Assembly (NCBI GenBank): GCA_018702695.1
Contig: JABIYR010000176.1
Coordinates: 1-37,146, forward strand
Reading direction: 5' to 3'
DNA length: 37,146 bases
Source of the DNA: Nitrospina sp.
Lineage (GTDB): Bacteria > Nitrospinota > Nitrospinia > Nitrospinales > VA-1
Positions 1 through 8,989 of the stretch are shown piece after piece. Position 1 is the stretch's first letter; each line of letters starts with the position of its first letter. Position numbers and translations under genes: made by a program. The notes under the pieces are model-generated. The model saw nothing but the letters and a program-made list of their open reading frames with translations. It ran no database searches and was not told where the DNA came from.

Positions 1-202
1 ACGTATCGTCTGTGGATAATTGTGGGGCCGGATCAAGAGGAAAATCCAGTGCTAATTGCGAATGCAACGTGATCGTTACCTGCGGCGGCGTATCGAAATT
101 TTCGATAGCCACCTCTGCCTGCTGTTTTTCTCCACAACCGTATAAGAGCAGGCCGAGAAATAGCAAGCTATGCAAATAAGATCGTTTTTTATATAAGATC
201 AT
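1..202 (-). CDS. N-terminal part of a putative lipoprotein (runs off the window)
   Basis: Reading the minus strand from an ATG at 202 gives an open frame to the window edge, about 67 codons. The first residues are a short basic stretch, a hydrophobic core (LLFLGLLL) and then YGCGEK, a lipobox-like site with Cys at about residue 23. This is the layout of a signal-peptidase-II lipoprotein. The visible mature part (QQAEVAIENFDTPPQ) matches no family I recognise. No clear Shine-Dalgarno precedes the ATG; an in-frame GTG lies 27 bases upstream. The C-terminal portion is outside the window, so function and length are unknown. Confidence 0.6.
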   Translation of the reverse strand, partial: MILYKKRSYLHSLLFLGLLLYGCGEKQQAEVAIENFDTPPQVTITLHSQLALDFPLDPAPQLSTDDT

Positions 203-422
203 AATTAACCATCGACTTCTAATGCTCACGACTTTAAAGAATATCCTATTATGAAACGCTAGACCTTAACTCAAGGCTGAAGCTTTCACTCTCGCACGCG
301 CCAGCACCGCAAACAAAAAAAACCATTACCCCTAATAATTCAAGGCTTTACATTACACCCAAAAACTGTTAGTCTTCCAATATCACTTCAAAATCTAGCG
401 CGAAAAAAGGAAGGATGTTCTT

Positions 423-626
423 ATGAGAAGCGGTTTACGTTCCCTTATAGATGTAAGGAATGTCAATTTCCTCAAAAAAAAACTCGAACAAGGGGAGATC
501 ACCCCAGAAGAGTGTAAAGAGGTCATGAAACGCTTGATTCTAAAAAAATACAATCGCATTAAAAACCGCAGTTTTCGCGCCAGTATCTTAGGCTTTGGCC
601 GATCTTTAGAGACCAAAAGCTCCTAA
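423..626 (+). CDS. Small SHOCT-like hypothetical protein
   Basis: A 67-residue basic protein. A strong Shine-Dalgarno (AAGGAAGG, about 409-416) lies at proper spacing before the ATG, which is the main reason to accept it as real. Residues about 18-38 (KKKLEQGEITPEECKEVMKR) resemble the SHOCT motif, a short helical pair with an acidic turn often found at the ends of small bacterial proteins. There is no signal peptide or membrane segment, and the C-terminus is rich in Lys and Arg. It stands alone between the divergent lipoprotein gene and recA. Function unknown; the SHOCT resemblance is by eye only. Confidence 0.6.
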   Translation: MRSGLRSLIDVRNVNFLKKKLEQGEITPEECKEVMKRLILKKYNRIKNRSFRASILGFGRSLETKSS

Positions 627-657
627 TAAAAAGTTTATTCCCCCAAAACCTACCTCA

Positions 658-696
658 TTTTTTCCAGCATTATTTTTTACAAATATCTGGAAAAAA
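658..696 (+). terminator. Possible terminator / AT-rich inverted repeat
   Basis: TTTTTTCCAG (658-667) and CTGGAAAAAA (687-696) are perfect inverted repeats around a 19-nt T-rich loop. It lies about 30 bases after the small ORF stop and ends before the recA promoter, so it may terminate that transcript. The stem is AT-rich and no U-tract follows, so this is weak. Confidence 0.3.
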
Positions 697-711
697 AATA
701 ATCTCAGAAAA

Positions 712-741
712 TTGATCGCCCGCCGCAGATAGAGGTATAAT
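712..741 (+). promoter_or_regulatory. Likely sigma-70 promoter of recA
   Basis: TTGATC (712-717) is followed after 18 bases by a perfect TATAAT (736-741). The -10 element sits inside the short dyad GGTAT-A-ATACC (735-745), which could be an operator. This gives a 5' leader of about 115 nt before recA. No convincing LexA site was found: the closest is a CTG-N10-TAG at 747-762, one base off the proteobacterial CTG-N10-CAG core. Confidence 0.55.
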
Positions 742-862
742 ACCGCCTGTTCTTCGGGCTAGACTCGTTAGAATTAATACAAGAATTTATTATACCCCAC
801 CGTGACATGTCTGACTTTTTCTGTCTCCATGTCCCAAAAGGGGAATAGGCTAAGGAGATCTG

Positions 863-1927
863 ATGGGTTCAGACGATAGAGAAAAGGCATTGGAGCTGGC
901 ATTCACTCAAATTGAGAAACAATTTGGCAAAGGCTCAATCATGAAACTGGGCAAAGCCGAAAGCCTAAAGGGAATCGAGGTCATCCCGACTGGCTCAATT
1001 TCGCTCGATCATGCCTTGGGTGTAGGCGGGGTTCCACGAGGCCGAATTATCGAAATCTATGGCCCTGAAGGTTCAGGAAAAACCAGTTTAACGCTTCATG
1101 TCATTGCCGAAGCCCAAAAATTAGGAGGCGTTGCCGCATTCATTGATGCGGAACACGCCTTCGACCCTGAATATGCTGGCAACCTAGGAATTAACCTGGA
1201 TGACCTGCTTCTATCTCAGCCCGATACCGGAGAGCAAGCATTGGAGATCGTCGAAGTGCTCGTTCGCAGTGGTGCGGTGGATGTGGTCATCGTTGACTCC
1301 GTAGCCGCCCTCGTCCCAAAATCAGAACTGGATGGAGATATGGGTGACTCTCATATGGGTCTGCAAGCCCGACTGATGTCACAAGCCATGCGTAAACTCG
1401 CTGGGGTCGTCAACAAATCCAAAACCAGCCTCATATTCATCAACCAGATACGAATGAAAATTGGCGTGATGTTTGGCAACCCCGAAACAACGACCGGCGG
1501 AAACGCGCTCAAATTTTACTCTTCTGTCCGCATGGATATTCGTCGTATTGCGGCTTTGAAGGATGGTGAGAATGTCATCGGCAACCGCACTCGCGTCAAA
1601 GTGGTTAAAAACAAGGTCGCACCTCCTTTTCGTCAGGTTGAGTTCGATATTATCTATGGCAAAGGCATCTCAAAATATGGTGACCTGCTCGACCTCGGTG
1701 TGGCTAACGATATCATTAATAAAAGTGGAACCTGGTTCTCTTATAACGAAACCCGCATTGGTCAAGGTCGCGAAAATTCCAAAAAGTTTTTGCAAGACAA
1801 CCCTGACATGTCAGCAGAAATTGAAGGCCGATTGCGAGAAACCCTTGGTTTGACCCCCTCAACAAACGACGCAGTAGAAAACCCCGAGGAGTCGCCAGAA
1901 AAAGCAAAGAAGGCTGAAAAAAAATAA
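863..1927 (+). CDS. recA: RecA recombinase
   Basis: RecA forms ATP-dependent filaments on single-stranded DNA, drives strand exchange and activates LexA-type self-cleavage. The 354-residue protein has the family's normal length. The P-loop GPEGSGKT is at residues 67-74, the Walker B strand is VDVVIVDS, and the DNA-binding loop 2 region contains [15 protein letters not shown]. The C-terminal tail alternates Glu and Lys and ends KAKKAEKK, so it is less acidic than the E. coli tail. The start is set by AAGGAG six bases before the ATG. recX follows about 110 bases downstream, a common pairing, because RecX restrains RecA filaments. A hairpin lies between the two genes. Confidence 0.98.
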   Translation: MGSDDREKALELAFTQIEKQFGKGSIMKLGKAESLKGIEVIPTGSISLDHALGVGGVPRGRIIEIYGPEGSGKTSLTLHVIAEAQKLGGVAAFIDAEHAFDPEYAGNLGINLDDLLLSQPDTGEQALEIVEVLVRSGAVDVVIVDSVAALVPKSELDGDMGDSHMGLQARLMSQAMRKLAGVVNKSKTSLIFINQIRMKIGVMFGNPETTTGGNALKFYSSVRMDIRRIAALKDGENVIGNRTRVKVVKNKVAPPFRQVEFDIIYGKGISKYGDLLDLGVANDIINKSGTWFSYNETRIGQGRENSKKFLQDNPDMSAEIEGRLRETLGLTPSTNDAVENPEESPEKAKKAEKK

Positions 1928-1937
1928 AATGCACCTC

Positions 1938-1963
1938 GACCTCTCTCTTAATGGAGAGAGGTC
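1938..1963 (+). terminator. Hairpin after recA (terminator or attenuator)
   Basis: A perfect 10-bp stem GACCTCTCTC / GAGAGAGGTC with a 6-nt loop begins 10 bases after the recA stop. It is not followed by a long T run (TTAAAGG), so termination may be partial. Partial readthrough would let recX be expressed at a lower level than recA, as known in E. coli. Confidence 0.55.
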
Positions 1964-2038
1964 TTAAAGGGCAGAGGTCCCTAGCAAATAATCTTCAGGT
2001 CATACATTACCCATCACTCAAGGTTCCCATAAAAACCG

Positions 2039-2524
2039 ATGCCGGATCGTGAAGCCCTAAAAACTGCCAAATTTCAGGCATTAAAATACCTCGCGTACCG
2101 TGACCGGAGCACAAAGGAGATGACTCTCTATCTGGGTAAAAAAAGTCATTCCCCCAATGTCATAGAAAAAACGTTGCAATACCTGACAGAAAAAAACTAC
2201 CTCAACGACCCCCGCTTTGCCATGGAATGGGGACGATGGCGTGTTGAATCTAAAAAATTTGGGAAAATACGTTTGCACCATGAGCTTTCCGCCAAGGGGG
2301 TGGCCTCAAATATTATTACTGCGACTCTCGAGGTCCTTTATCATTCCAACCCTGAAAAGGATCTGGCTCTGGCCTGCGCCAATAAAAAATTAGCCACCTT
2401 GCATGATTTACAACCTGAAAAAAAAACTCGCCGATTAGCTCAATACCTTCAGCGCAGAGGCTTTTCCGCCGATATTATCTATGAAACGCTGAGGGCCTCT
2501 GCAATGAAAGGTGGAGAAGAATAG
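2039..2524 (+). CDS. recX: RecX regulatory protein
   Basis: A 161-residue protein of the RecX family, which caps or destabilises RecA filaments. The tandem three-helix repeats are visible: the N-terminal repeat starts ALKYLAYRDRSTKEMTLYL, the middle has YLNDPRFAMEWGRWRVES, where the DxRFA and W-R positions are typical of the family, and the C-terminal repeat has LAQYLQRRGFSADIIYETL. It sits directly downstream of recA, which supports the call. The Shine-Dalgarno is weak (AAGG about 15 bases upstream). Its last codons carry the ribosome-binding site of the next gene, with only 1 nt between its stop and the next ATG. Confidence 0.9.
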   Translation: MPDREALKTAKFQALKYLAYRDRSTKEMTLYLGKKSHSPNVIEKTLQYLTEKNYLNDPRFAMEWGRWRVESKKFGKIRLHHELSAKGVASNIITATLEVLYHSNPEKDLALACANKKLATLHDLQPEKKTRRLAQYLQRRGFSADIIYETLRASAMKGGEE

Positions 2525-2525
2525 A

Positions 2526-3299
2526 ATGGAATTCATTCATACAGCTCCGCACTCATTTTTAGTCGTGCTGGTGTTCGGCTTCGGGTTATTGATCGGAAGT
2601 TTCGCAAACGTGTGCATTCACCGTTTGCCTCGCAAGGAGTCCGTTGTATTTCCCGGGTCACATTGCCCGGCTTGTTCATCAGCCGTTCGTCCTTGGGACA
2701 ATATTCCGGTGTTCAGTTATATTCTCCTTGGTGGAAAATGTCGGGATTGCGCAAAATCTATTTCCGCAATTTACCCAGCTATCGAGGCGATCACCGCCGC
2801 CTTACTGCTGGCTGGGTTTTTCAAATTCGGGATGTCTTTTGATTTTGCAGTCTATATCGTGGTCGCCCCTGCATTAGTCATTATCACGGCGATAGACATT
2901 GAGCATCAGATTATTCCCGATGTCATCACCCTTCCGGGTATTGTATTGGGGCTGGCGGTGGGAACCTATAGCATCGGATATATCGATTCTATGCTCGGTT
3001 TTTTTATCGGAGGCGGATTATTCTATTTACTCGCTGTCCTCAGTAATGGAGGCATGGGAGGCGGGGATATTAAATATATCGCGGCGGCAGGAGCTTGGTT
3101 GGGCTGGCAAAAAGTGCTATTGGTTATTTTCACTGGCGCGTTATTAGGGTCCATCGTCGGATTGTTTCAAATTGCAATGCAAAATAAATCAAGAAAGAGT
3201 CTGATTCCGTTTGGGCCTTTTCTCGCAGTCGGCACCCTGATCACATTATTTTATGGTGACTCGCTCATTCAGTTATACTTAGACTTTCTGGGATGGTAA
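2526..3299 (+). CDS. pilD: Type IV prepilin peptidase / N-methyltransferase (A24 family)
   Basis: An integral membrane aspartic peptidase that cleaves and N-methylates type IV pilins or type II secretion pseudopilins. Visible features are the N-terminal GSFANVCIHRLP motif, a cytoplasmic zinc loop with Cys 47, 50, 72 and 75 (CPAC and CRDC), and the two catalytic aspartates, D124 in ITAIDIEHQIIPD and D181 in GMGGGDIKY. About seven hydrophobic segments follow. Length 257 aa is normal. An in-frame GTG at 2511 is possible, but the ATG at 2526 is preferred because GGAG (2513-2516) is correctly spaced for it. The gene is translationally coupled to recX. It could equally be named gspO; no pilin or secretion genes are in the window. 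Confidence 0.93.
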   Translation: MEFIHTAPHSFLVVLVFGFGLLIGSFANVCIHRLPRKESVVFPGSHCPACSSAVRPWDNIPVFSYILLGGKCRDCAKSISAIYPAIEAITAALLLAGFFKFGMSFDFAVYIVVAPALVIITAIDIEHQIIPDVITLPGIVLGLAVGTYSIGYIDSMLGFFIGGGLFYLLAVLSNGGMGGGDIKYIAAAGAWLGWQKVLLVIFTGALLGSIVGLFQIAMQNKSRKSLIPFGPFLAVGTLITLFYGDSLIQLYLDFLGW

Positions 3300-3347
3300 A
3301 ATTCTTAAAGAGAAGCGAAACATTCTAATCAGCAATGGGACTCAAAC

Positions 3348-3869
3348 ATGGAAAATGAAGACACCAAACAGCCAAGCGCAGAACCAACGTCTAATCCAGA
3401 CCAGGAAGAGAACACCTCTTCTCTGGCAACCCTTGCTTCGGAAATAGAAACACTCAAGGAAAATGTTCAAAAGAGGAAAAGTGAAACTACCACATTGAGG
3501 ATTCTTTTTTATACCGGTCTTGCGGTTTTACTGTTTGGCTTCATATATACCAATCAAACCTTGCAAAGAGCGCAATATAAAAGCATCGATTCGAGTGTAG
3601 GCCGACTACAAATTCAAGTGAGTCACACTCTACTTTTGCTGGAAAGAAAATTGCAAAGTGAAATTCTCGACCTGAGTACAAAAATGGAGGGTCGCACAGT
3701 CCCCGGCATCAACCATACGTTACAACGCATGAATCAGACTCTCGAACACCTTGAGCCAAAAACCACCTCGATGGGAATATTGATTGAAAGACTGCAAAGA
3801 AACTCGAATGAATTGATAAAGATGGTCGGCGATCTTAAAACCGAAAAAACTATGCCTCCTATGCCTTGA
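3348..3869 (+). CDS. Single-pass membrane protein with coiled coil, unknown function
   Basis: A 173-residue protein. It has an acidic, Ser/Thr/Pro-rich N-terminus (about 1-30), a short helical segment with a KRK cluster, and one membrane span at about residues 50-67 (LRILFYTGLAVLLFGFIY). The C-terminal part (about 70-165) is helical and probably coiled-coil, ending TMPPMP. The basic residues before the span suggest a cytoplasmic N-terminus and an outside C-terminus. No family recognised. It follows the prepilin peptidase by 48 bases on the same strand and converges with the next gene 18 bases later. No strong Shine-Dalgarno. Confidence 0.6.
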   Translation: MENEDTKQPSAEPTSNPDQEENTSSLATLASEIETLKENVQKRKSETTTLRILFYTGLAVLLFGFIYTNQTLQRAQYKSIDSSVGRLQIQVSHTLLLLERKLQSEILDLSTKMEGRTVPGINHTLQRMNQTLEHLEPKTTSMGILIERLQRNSNELIKMVGDLKTEKTMPPMP

Positions 3870-3887
3870 CGGCGCGCGCAAAACTAA

Positions 3888-4832
3888 TCAGGCGGAAGTA
3901 AAAATTTCTTCTATTTTTGCACAATGAATGGCTGAAGGTTTCCAGCCCACCGATTTCAAGTTCTCACCCACCTGAGCAGGGTTCTTAACGCCTACCAGAG
4001 CCGTTGTAAGCCCCTCTTGCCGCAATACCCAATTGATAGCCAATTGCGCACAGGTTCGCCCTTCTTCATCCGCAATGGCTTTTAAGCGATCCACCTTTGC
4101 AATATTCCTGCTGAACCCTTCGCCGGTAAATGTGCCGATGATGCCCTTACTCCTCCAGTCTTTAAACTTTGTATGCTTGTCATATTTCCCTGTCAGGACT
4201 CCTGAGGCAAGAGGACTGTATGCAATGATACCGATATTTTTTTCAAGGCAAACGGCCACGGTATCGTTCTGAATATCCCGCATCAGCAAACTAAACTCCG
4301 GTTGCAACGAAATGATATTGGCATATTGAAGCCCCTCTTCAATCTGTTTGGCTGAATAATTGCTGACACCAATATGACGAATCTTACCCTTCTCCTGAAT
4401 TTCCAAAAGCGTCTCCATCGTCTCCTTCTGTTCCGTTTCCACATCCGGCCAATGCACCTGATAAAGGTCAATCACATCAGTATCAAGGCGCTTCAGACTT
4501 TGGTCCACTTCTTCCAAAATGGAGTTTCTACTCGCATCCTTACGTATCGAACCCAAGGCTTCTTTATCCCAACGCAGTCCACATTTTGTGGCAATGATGA
4601 CTTTATCTCGAACCGGTTTGAGGGCTTTCCCGATCAACTCCTCAGAGTGACCAAAACCATAAACTGGAGCGGTATCAAAAAAATTAATTCCCAGATCAAA
4701 CGCTTTTCTGATCGAATCCAACGACTTCGTGTGTCCCTCACTGTTCCAAAAGGGTGCGCCACCAATTCCCCATGCGCCATAACCCATTACCGATACGTTC
4801 AAGTCACTGCTTCCCAGTTTTCTATATTCCAT
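3888..4832 (-). CDS. Aldo/keto reductase
   Basis: An NAD(P)H-dependent oxidoreductase with a TIM-barrel fold, probably cytoplasmic, substrate unknown. The catalytic tetrad is visible: D53 and Y58 in FFDTAPVYGFGHSEE, K83 in IATKCGL, and H127 in LYQVHWPD. The cofactor region includes IIAYSPLASGVLTGKY and the C-terminal ALVGVKNPAQVGENLKS. About 314 aa, normal for the YajO/Tas-like subgroup. I start at the ATG at 4832 (MEYRKLGSSDLNVSVMGYG), which matches the family N-terminus and has GGAAG just upstream. A TTG at 4844 is an alternative. It is isolated, convergent with the upstream membrane protein and divergent from the ABC exporter. Confidence 0.92.
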   Translation of the reverse strand: MEYRKLGSSDLNVSVMGYGAWGIGGAPFWNSEGHTKSLDSIRKAFDLGINFFDTAPVYGFGHSEELIGKALKPVRDKVIIATKCGLRWDKEALGSIRKDASRNSILEEVDQSLKRLDTDVIDLYQVHWPDVETEQKETMETLLEIQEKGKIRHIGVSNYSAKQIEEGLQYANIISLQPEFSLLMRDIQNDTVAVCLEKNIGIIAYSPLASGVLTGKYDKHTKFKDWRSKGIIGTFTGEGFSRNIAKVDRLKAIADEEGRTCAQLAINWVLRQEGLTTALVGVKNPAQVGENLKSVGWKPSAIHCAKIEEIFTSA

Positions 4833-4911
4833 GTCTTCCGCCAAAGTTAATTTTTAATTCAATGTATCGGGTTTTACCTAAAAACCGTTTCGTATTCCAT
4901 GAGGTTACTAT

Positions 4912-4917
4912 TATAAT
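4912..4917 (+). promoter_or_regulatory. Possible -10 element for the ABC exporter
   Basis: A perfect TATAAT lies about 125 bases before the exporter start. A weak -35 (TTCGTA) is 17 bases upstream. A TGAGGT / ACCTCA inverted repeat flanks the -10 element. Tentative. Confidence 0.3.
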
Positions 4918-5041
4918 CTTTGAAGCACCTCATTAAATTTGATGTTTTCTTTTCGAGACCCAAGTTTTATCACTTCACTACACATGCCGCACGCTAAGTC
5001 TCGCTTTATAGAGCGGCCTCAAAAAATATAACTACCAAAAT

Positions 5042-6772
5042 ATGAAATCCTTATTACGCGTACTGAGTTATTTAAAGCCCTATCGAAAAGGAGTCGCGAT
5101 GACTCTTTTTCTGGCTGTTTCAACCACCTTTCTGGATCTGGTTCCACCTTGGCTGATCAAAGTGGTTGTTGACAACCTAGTAGACAGCCAAGAATCTTTA
5201 TGGATTTACGCACCCATTATAGGTTTAGCTGGCGTTTATTTGGCAAGAAACTTCACCAATCATCGCCGTATTATGATCAACAATAAAGTCGAGCAAAATG
5301 TGGTGTTCGATTTGCGCTCAGAAGTTTATCGGGCCTTGCAAAACTTATCATTGAGTTATTTTGAAAGCCGTTCTACCGGAGAATTGATGTCACGCGCCAA
5401 CGATGATGTCAACTATGTCGAACGTATTTTTATTGATGGAGTGGAACAGGTTGTTACGGCAACCCTGACTCTCATCGGAATCTCCATCATTTTATTTTAT
5501 ATGCATTGGAAGCTGGCAATCGTGGCCCTACTTCCAATTCCTTTTCTGATTTATGGGGCATGGGTTTACACCTCCAAAGCGCACGAACAATATCATGTCG
5601 TGCGAAAACGAGCGGCAAAAATGAATGCCAAGCTACAGGATTCTATTTCTGGAATCCGTGAAACCGTTTCTTTCAATCGCCAGCCTTATGAGGTCAAGCA
5701 ATTTGAAAAACGAAGCCGGGACTATTGCGATGGAACTTTGGCAGTCATGCGGTTGTGGGCTTTTTATTCCCCTTCCATGATGTTTCTTGGATCTCTGGGC
5801 ACCGTTTTAATTCTCCTCTACGGAGTCGGGCTTGTGCAAGCTGGAGATATCACCATTGGTTCACTGGTCGCTTTTGTCGGCTATCTGGCCCTGTTTTATA
5901 CTCCCATCAACCAACTGCATTCTGTCAACCACATGCTTCAACACGCATTAGCTTCTGGCGAACGACTGTTCGAAATCATCGACACAGTTCCTGAAGTTCA
6001 AGATTCATCGACTGCAATCGTTCCCGCCAAAAATGTTCAAGGCACCATTCAGTTCGACCGGGTCAATTTTTCTTATACCTCGGACAAACCCGCCCTGCAA
6101 GAGATTGACTTCAAAATCAACGCGGGTGAGAAGATCGCTCTGGTTGGGCATACTGGCAGTGGTAAGTCGACATTGGTGAAATTGCTGATGCGTTTCTATG
6201 ACGTTGGTTCAGGCACTATTCTCATCGATGGCACCCCGATCAAAGATCTAAAGCTTTCCTACCTGCGCGATCAAATTGGCTTGGTCGCACAAGATCCTTT
6301 TTTATTCAATGGCACGGTTGCAGAAAATATACTTTACGGAAATATCGATGCCAGCCGCGAGCAGGTCATTTCTGCCGCCACCGCCGCCCACGCCGACCAC
6401 TTCATCAATGACCTTGTAGATGGATACGACACGCAGGTGGGTGAACGAGGCATTAAACTTTCGGGGGGTGAAAAACATCGTATTGCCATCGCCCGGACCT
6501 TTTTGAAAAATCCACCCATATTGATTCTTGACGAAGCCACCTCATCAGTGGATACAGAAACCGAGCACCATATCAAACAAGCGCTTGATATCCTGACGGT
6601 TGGACGTTCCACTCTGATTATCGCGCACCGCTTGTCTACCTTGGAAGGAGCAGATCGTGTTCTGGTTATGAAGAAGGGGCAGCTGGTTGAAACAGGAATG
6701 CATGATGATTTGATCACCACCGACTCGGAATACGCTCAACTATTCCGCCAACAGATGCATGTTGAGCCTTAG
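5042..6772 (+). CDS. ABC transporter, fused permease/ATPase (MsbA/exporter type)
   Basis: A 576-residue half-transporter expected to work as a homodimer in the inner membrane. The N-terminal type-1 exporter transmembrane domain (about 1-310) has six predicted spans and the conserved SYFESRSTGELMSRANDDV segment. The C-terminal nucleotide-binding domain has Walker A GHTGSGKS (369-376), a Q-loop (GLVAQDPFLFNGTV), the signature LSGGE, Walker B ILILDEATSS and the H-loop (IIAHRLST). Length and order match lipid and multidrug exporters such as MsbA or BmrA. The substrate cannot be told from sequence, and the neighbours do not identify it. It converges with the HDOD gene with a 19-base gap. Confidence 0.93.
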   Translation: MKSLLRVLSYLKPYRKGVAMTLFLAVSTTFLDLVPPWLIKVVVDNLVDSQESLWIYAPIIGLAGVYLARNFTNHRRIMINNKVEQNVVFDLRSEVYRALQNLSLSYFESRSTGELMSRANDDVNYVERIFIDGVEQVVTATLTLIGISIILFYMHWKLAIVALLPIPFLIYGAWVYTSKAHEQYHVVRKRAAKMNAKLQDSISGIRETVSFNRQPYEVKQFEKRSRDYCDGTLAVMRLWAFYSPSMMFLGSLGTVLILLYGVGLVQAGDITIGSLVAFVGYLALFYTPINQLHSVNHMLQHALASGERLFEIIDTVPEVQDSSTAIVPAKNVQGTIQFDRVNFSYTSDKPALQEIDFKINAGEKIALVGHTGSGKSTLVKLLMRFYDVGSGTILIDGTPIKDLKLSYLRDQIGLVAQDPFLFNGTVAENILYGNIDASREQVISAATAAHADHFINDLVDGYDTQVGERGIKLSGGEKHRIAIARTFLKNPPILILDEATSSVDTETEHHIKQALDILTVGRSTLIIAHRLSTLEGADRVLVMKKGQLVETGMHDDLITTDSEYAQLFRQQMHVEP

Positions 6773-6791
6773 CCTCATTCTCAGTAATGGG

Positions 6792-7670
6792 CTAGTGGTC
6801 CAGAAAAACTTGTACCATTTCTTCTAAAATCACATCGATGTCGGCTTTGATATTTTCTAAGCTGACTTCCTTCGTCAGTTGGACATTAGCCCAAGCTTTT
6901 TCTTTTAACTCGGGAACATTGATACTTTCTCCGCTACAACCCAATTGCAATGTATTGGCAATGATATCTGAAACATGGCAAAGCGATGCTTCAAACTGAA
7001 ACAAAGGTGCATCGTCCGGGTTGTGATGATATTCCGTCACTTCTTGGTAAATCGGAGGAAGGTTCCACTCTCTTAATAGGGCCCCCCCAAGTTGAGCATG
7101 GTCGAAACCCAACTCGTTCATTTCAATTAAATGCACGGCTTTATTTTCAGATCGACTTCGAATTAGAAATTCCCAGTTACGATGAGGTATTTGTAGACAC
7201 ATGACCAGACGGCCAATGTCATGAAGCAAACCCGTGATAAAAAATCTTTCTGCATTCAGTTCGCCATTGTACACAGCCAGTTTTTTAGCGATCAGGCCAC
7301 AGGCGATACTATGACGCCAATACGACTCCATATTTAAAACGGTGTCGGGTATGCCTTTAAATTTATCCATGACCCCTGTAGAAAGAACCAAATAACTCAG
7401 CTGTTCTGTTCCAACCACGCTTACTGCATGCGAAATTGTTTCTATTTTCTGTGAGAAATTATAAAAAGCGCTGTTCACAATCCTTAAAAGACGTGCCGTA
7501 AGCTGAGGGTCTTTTAACACCACTTTCTCAACCCTTTCAAACACCAAGTCCGGGTCTTCAACGGCTTCTCGAAACTCAGAGTAAACTCCTGGTAGCGTGG
7601 CCAGCGTGGGGTTATTCTCAACCAGTTCCATGAGCTCTATTCGAAAATCACGATCTTCTTTAGCCTTCAT
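6792..7670 (-). CDS. HDOD-domain signalling protein
   Basis: A 292-residue stand-alone HDOD protein, a relative of HD hydrolases found in bacterial signalling and motility proteins; many members lack hydrolase activity. The core runs from about residue 18 (NNPTLATLPGVYSEF) through VVLKDPQLTARLLRIVNSAFY and a retained HD pair at 150-151 (ITGLLHDIGRLV), followed by GFDHAQLGGALLREWNLP. The start is the ATG at 7670, with GGAGGT seven bases upstream. A longer GTG start at 7685 would place that Shine-Dalgarno inside the coding region, so I rejected it. It has its own sigma-70 promoter upstream. Confidence 0.92.
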   Translation of the reverse strand: MKAKEDRDFRIELMELVENNPTLATLPGVYSEFREAVEDPDLVFERVEKVVLKDPQLTARLLRIVNSAFYNFSQKIETISHAVSVVGTEQLSYLVLSTGVMDKFKGIPDTVLNMESYWRHSIACGLIAKKLAVYNGELNAERFFITGLLHDIGRLVMCLQIPHRNWEFLIRSRSENKAVHLIEMNELGFDHAQLGGALLREWNLPPIYQEVTEYHHNPDDAPLFQFEASLCHVSDIIANTLQLGCSGESINVPELKEKAWANVQLTKEVSLENIKADIDVILEEMVQVFLDH

Positions 7671-7731
7671 AATGAGGACCTCCACAGACAGTCAAGCAGA
7701 AACATAAATTTACATGGCAATGAACTTAAAC

Positions 7732-7759
7732 ATGATATACCAAAAGAACCTTTTGTCAA
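7732..7759 (-). promoter_or_regulatory. Sigma-70 promoter of the HDOD gene
   Basis: On the minus strand a perfect TTGACA (7759-7754) is followed after 16 bases by TATCAT (7737-7732), about 60 bases before the HDOD start codon. Confidence 0.6.
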
Positions 7760-7912
7760 TATCTGCATGCCGTAATTAACAAAATATTCCTGCCTGGATC
7801 ACCACAACTAGCCCTTTATGGCTCAATTAGAACGTAATTACTAAAAAGAAGGTTCTGCTCAAACCATAAATGGGGGAATGAGGGGCAATCTGCTTCTATC
7901 AGGAGAACCTTT

Positions 7913-8881
7913 TCAGGCTCCCTCTTCGATTACCTTACCTATTTCGCGGAATTTTTTTTGTCGCAACTGGATTAACTCGTCGGTAGGAATTTGAATCAGT
8001 CGGTCGAGGTTTTTGCGCAGGGCTTTTTTCAAGCTGATGGCCGCCTGCTTATGATTTCGGTGGGCACCACCCAGAGGTTCGTGGACAATTTCATCAATCA
8101 CTTTAAATTTTAAGAGGTCATTCGCGGTAATGCATAAGGCATCTGCGGCTTGTGTGATTTTGCTTTTATCACCCCAAAGAATCGAGGCGCAACCTTCAGG
8201 AGAAATCACAGAATAGACCGAATGCTCCAGCATCATGATATGATCGCCAACCCCAATCGCCAAAGCCCCGCCCGAGCCGCCCTCACCGATTACCACGCAA
8301 ATGATAGGAACCTTAAGCTGGATAATGCTGAACATGTTGGTGGCAATCGCTTCAGACTGACCTTTCTCTTCGGCATCAATACCGGGGTAAGCCCCCGGCG
8401 TATCAATAAAGTTGATAACCGGAATATTATATTTTTCAGCCAATTTCATCAACCGAAGTGCTTTGCGATATCCGGCTGGTTGCGACATACCAAAGTTGCG
8501 CCTTATTTTTTCTTCGGTATCACGCCCCTTCTGTTGCCCGACCACCATCACAGACCGACCATCAAAACGAGCTAGCCCCGCAACAATAGAAGGGCCATAG
8601 CCCCCATGACGATCGCCGTGAAGCTCAAAAAAATCTTTGAAGGCAAGTTTCAAATAATCCAGAGAATAGGGCCGGTCAGGATGCCTTGCTACCAGGGTTT
8701 TGTCCCAACCTTTCAGGTTGGAATAGACATCATGCTTCATTCGACGCAGCTTTTTTTTGAGCTTTGCGATCTCATGCGTGATGTCGCCAACGCTATCATA
8801 CATATGTGACATCGAAACCAGCTCGTGGACTTGCGTCTCAAGTGCAAAAATTTCGCGTTCAAATTCTAGAATCTGTACCAT
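7913..8881 (-). CDS. accA: Acetyl-CoA carboxylase carboxyltransferase, alpha subunit
   Basis: With AccD, AccA transfers carboxyl from carboxybiotin to acetyl-CoA to make malonyl-CoA for fatty acid synthesis. The 322-residue protein is the usual length. It shows the N-terminal helical region (LEFEREIFALETQVHEL), RHPDRPYSLDYLKLAF, the crotonase-like core GDRHGGYGPSIVAG, FIDTPGAYPGIDAEEKGQSEAIA, and the oxyanion-hole region GEGGSGGALAIGVGD. The C-terminal helix is PTDELIQLRQKKFREIG. accD and the biotin genes are not in the window. It lies downstream of the LRR gene by 108 bases on the same strand. Confidence 0.97.
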   Translation of the reverse strand: MVQILEFEREIFALETQVHELVSMSHMYDSVGDITHEIAKLKKKLRRMKHDVYSNLKGWDKTLVARHPDRPYSLDYLKLAFKDFFELHGDRHGGYGPSIVAGLARFDGRSVMVVGQQKGRDTEEKIRRNFGMSQPAGYRKALRLMKLAEKYNIPVINFIDTPGAYPGIDAEEKGQSEAIATNMFSIIQLKVPIICVVIGEGGSGGALAIGVGDHIMMLEHSVYSVISPEGCASILWGDKSKITQAADALCITANDLLKFKVIDEIVHEPLGGAHRNHKQAAISLKKALRKNLDRLIQIPTDELIQLRQKKFREIGKVIEEGA

Positions 8882-8989
8882 ATTTCAACTTTTTTAAAGG
8901 GGTTGACCTTCTCATATATTATCATAAATAAAAATCGGCTTCCATCCACTGTTTTATGGGCACCAATCTTTCTAAACAAACTATTATTT

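Noticed and set aside
747-762. LexA-like CTG-N10-TAG near the recA promoter
   Set aside because: One core mismatch and no further symmetry; such a short pattern is expected by chance.
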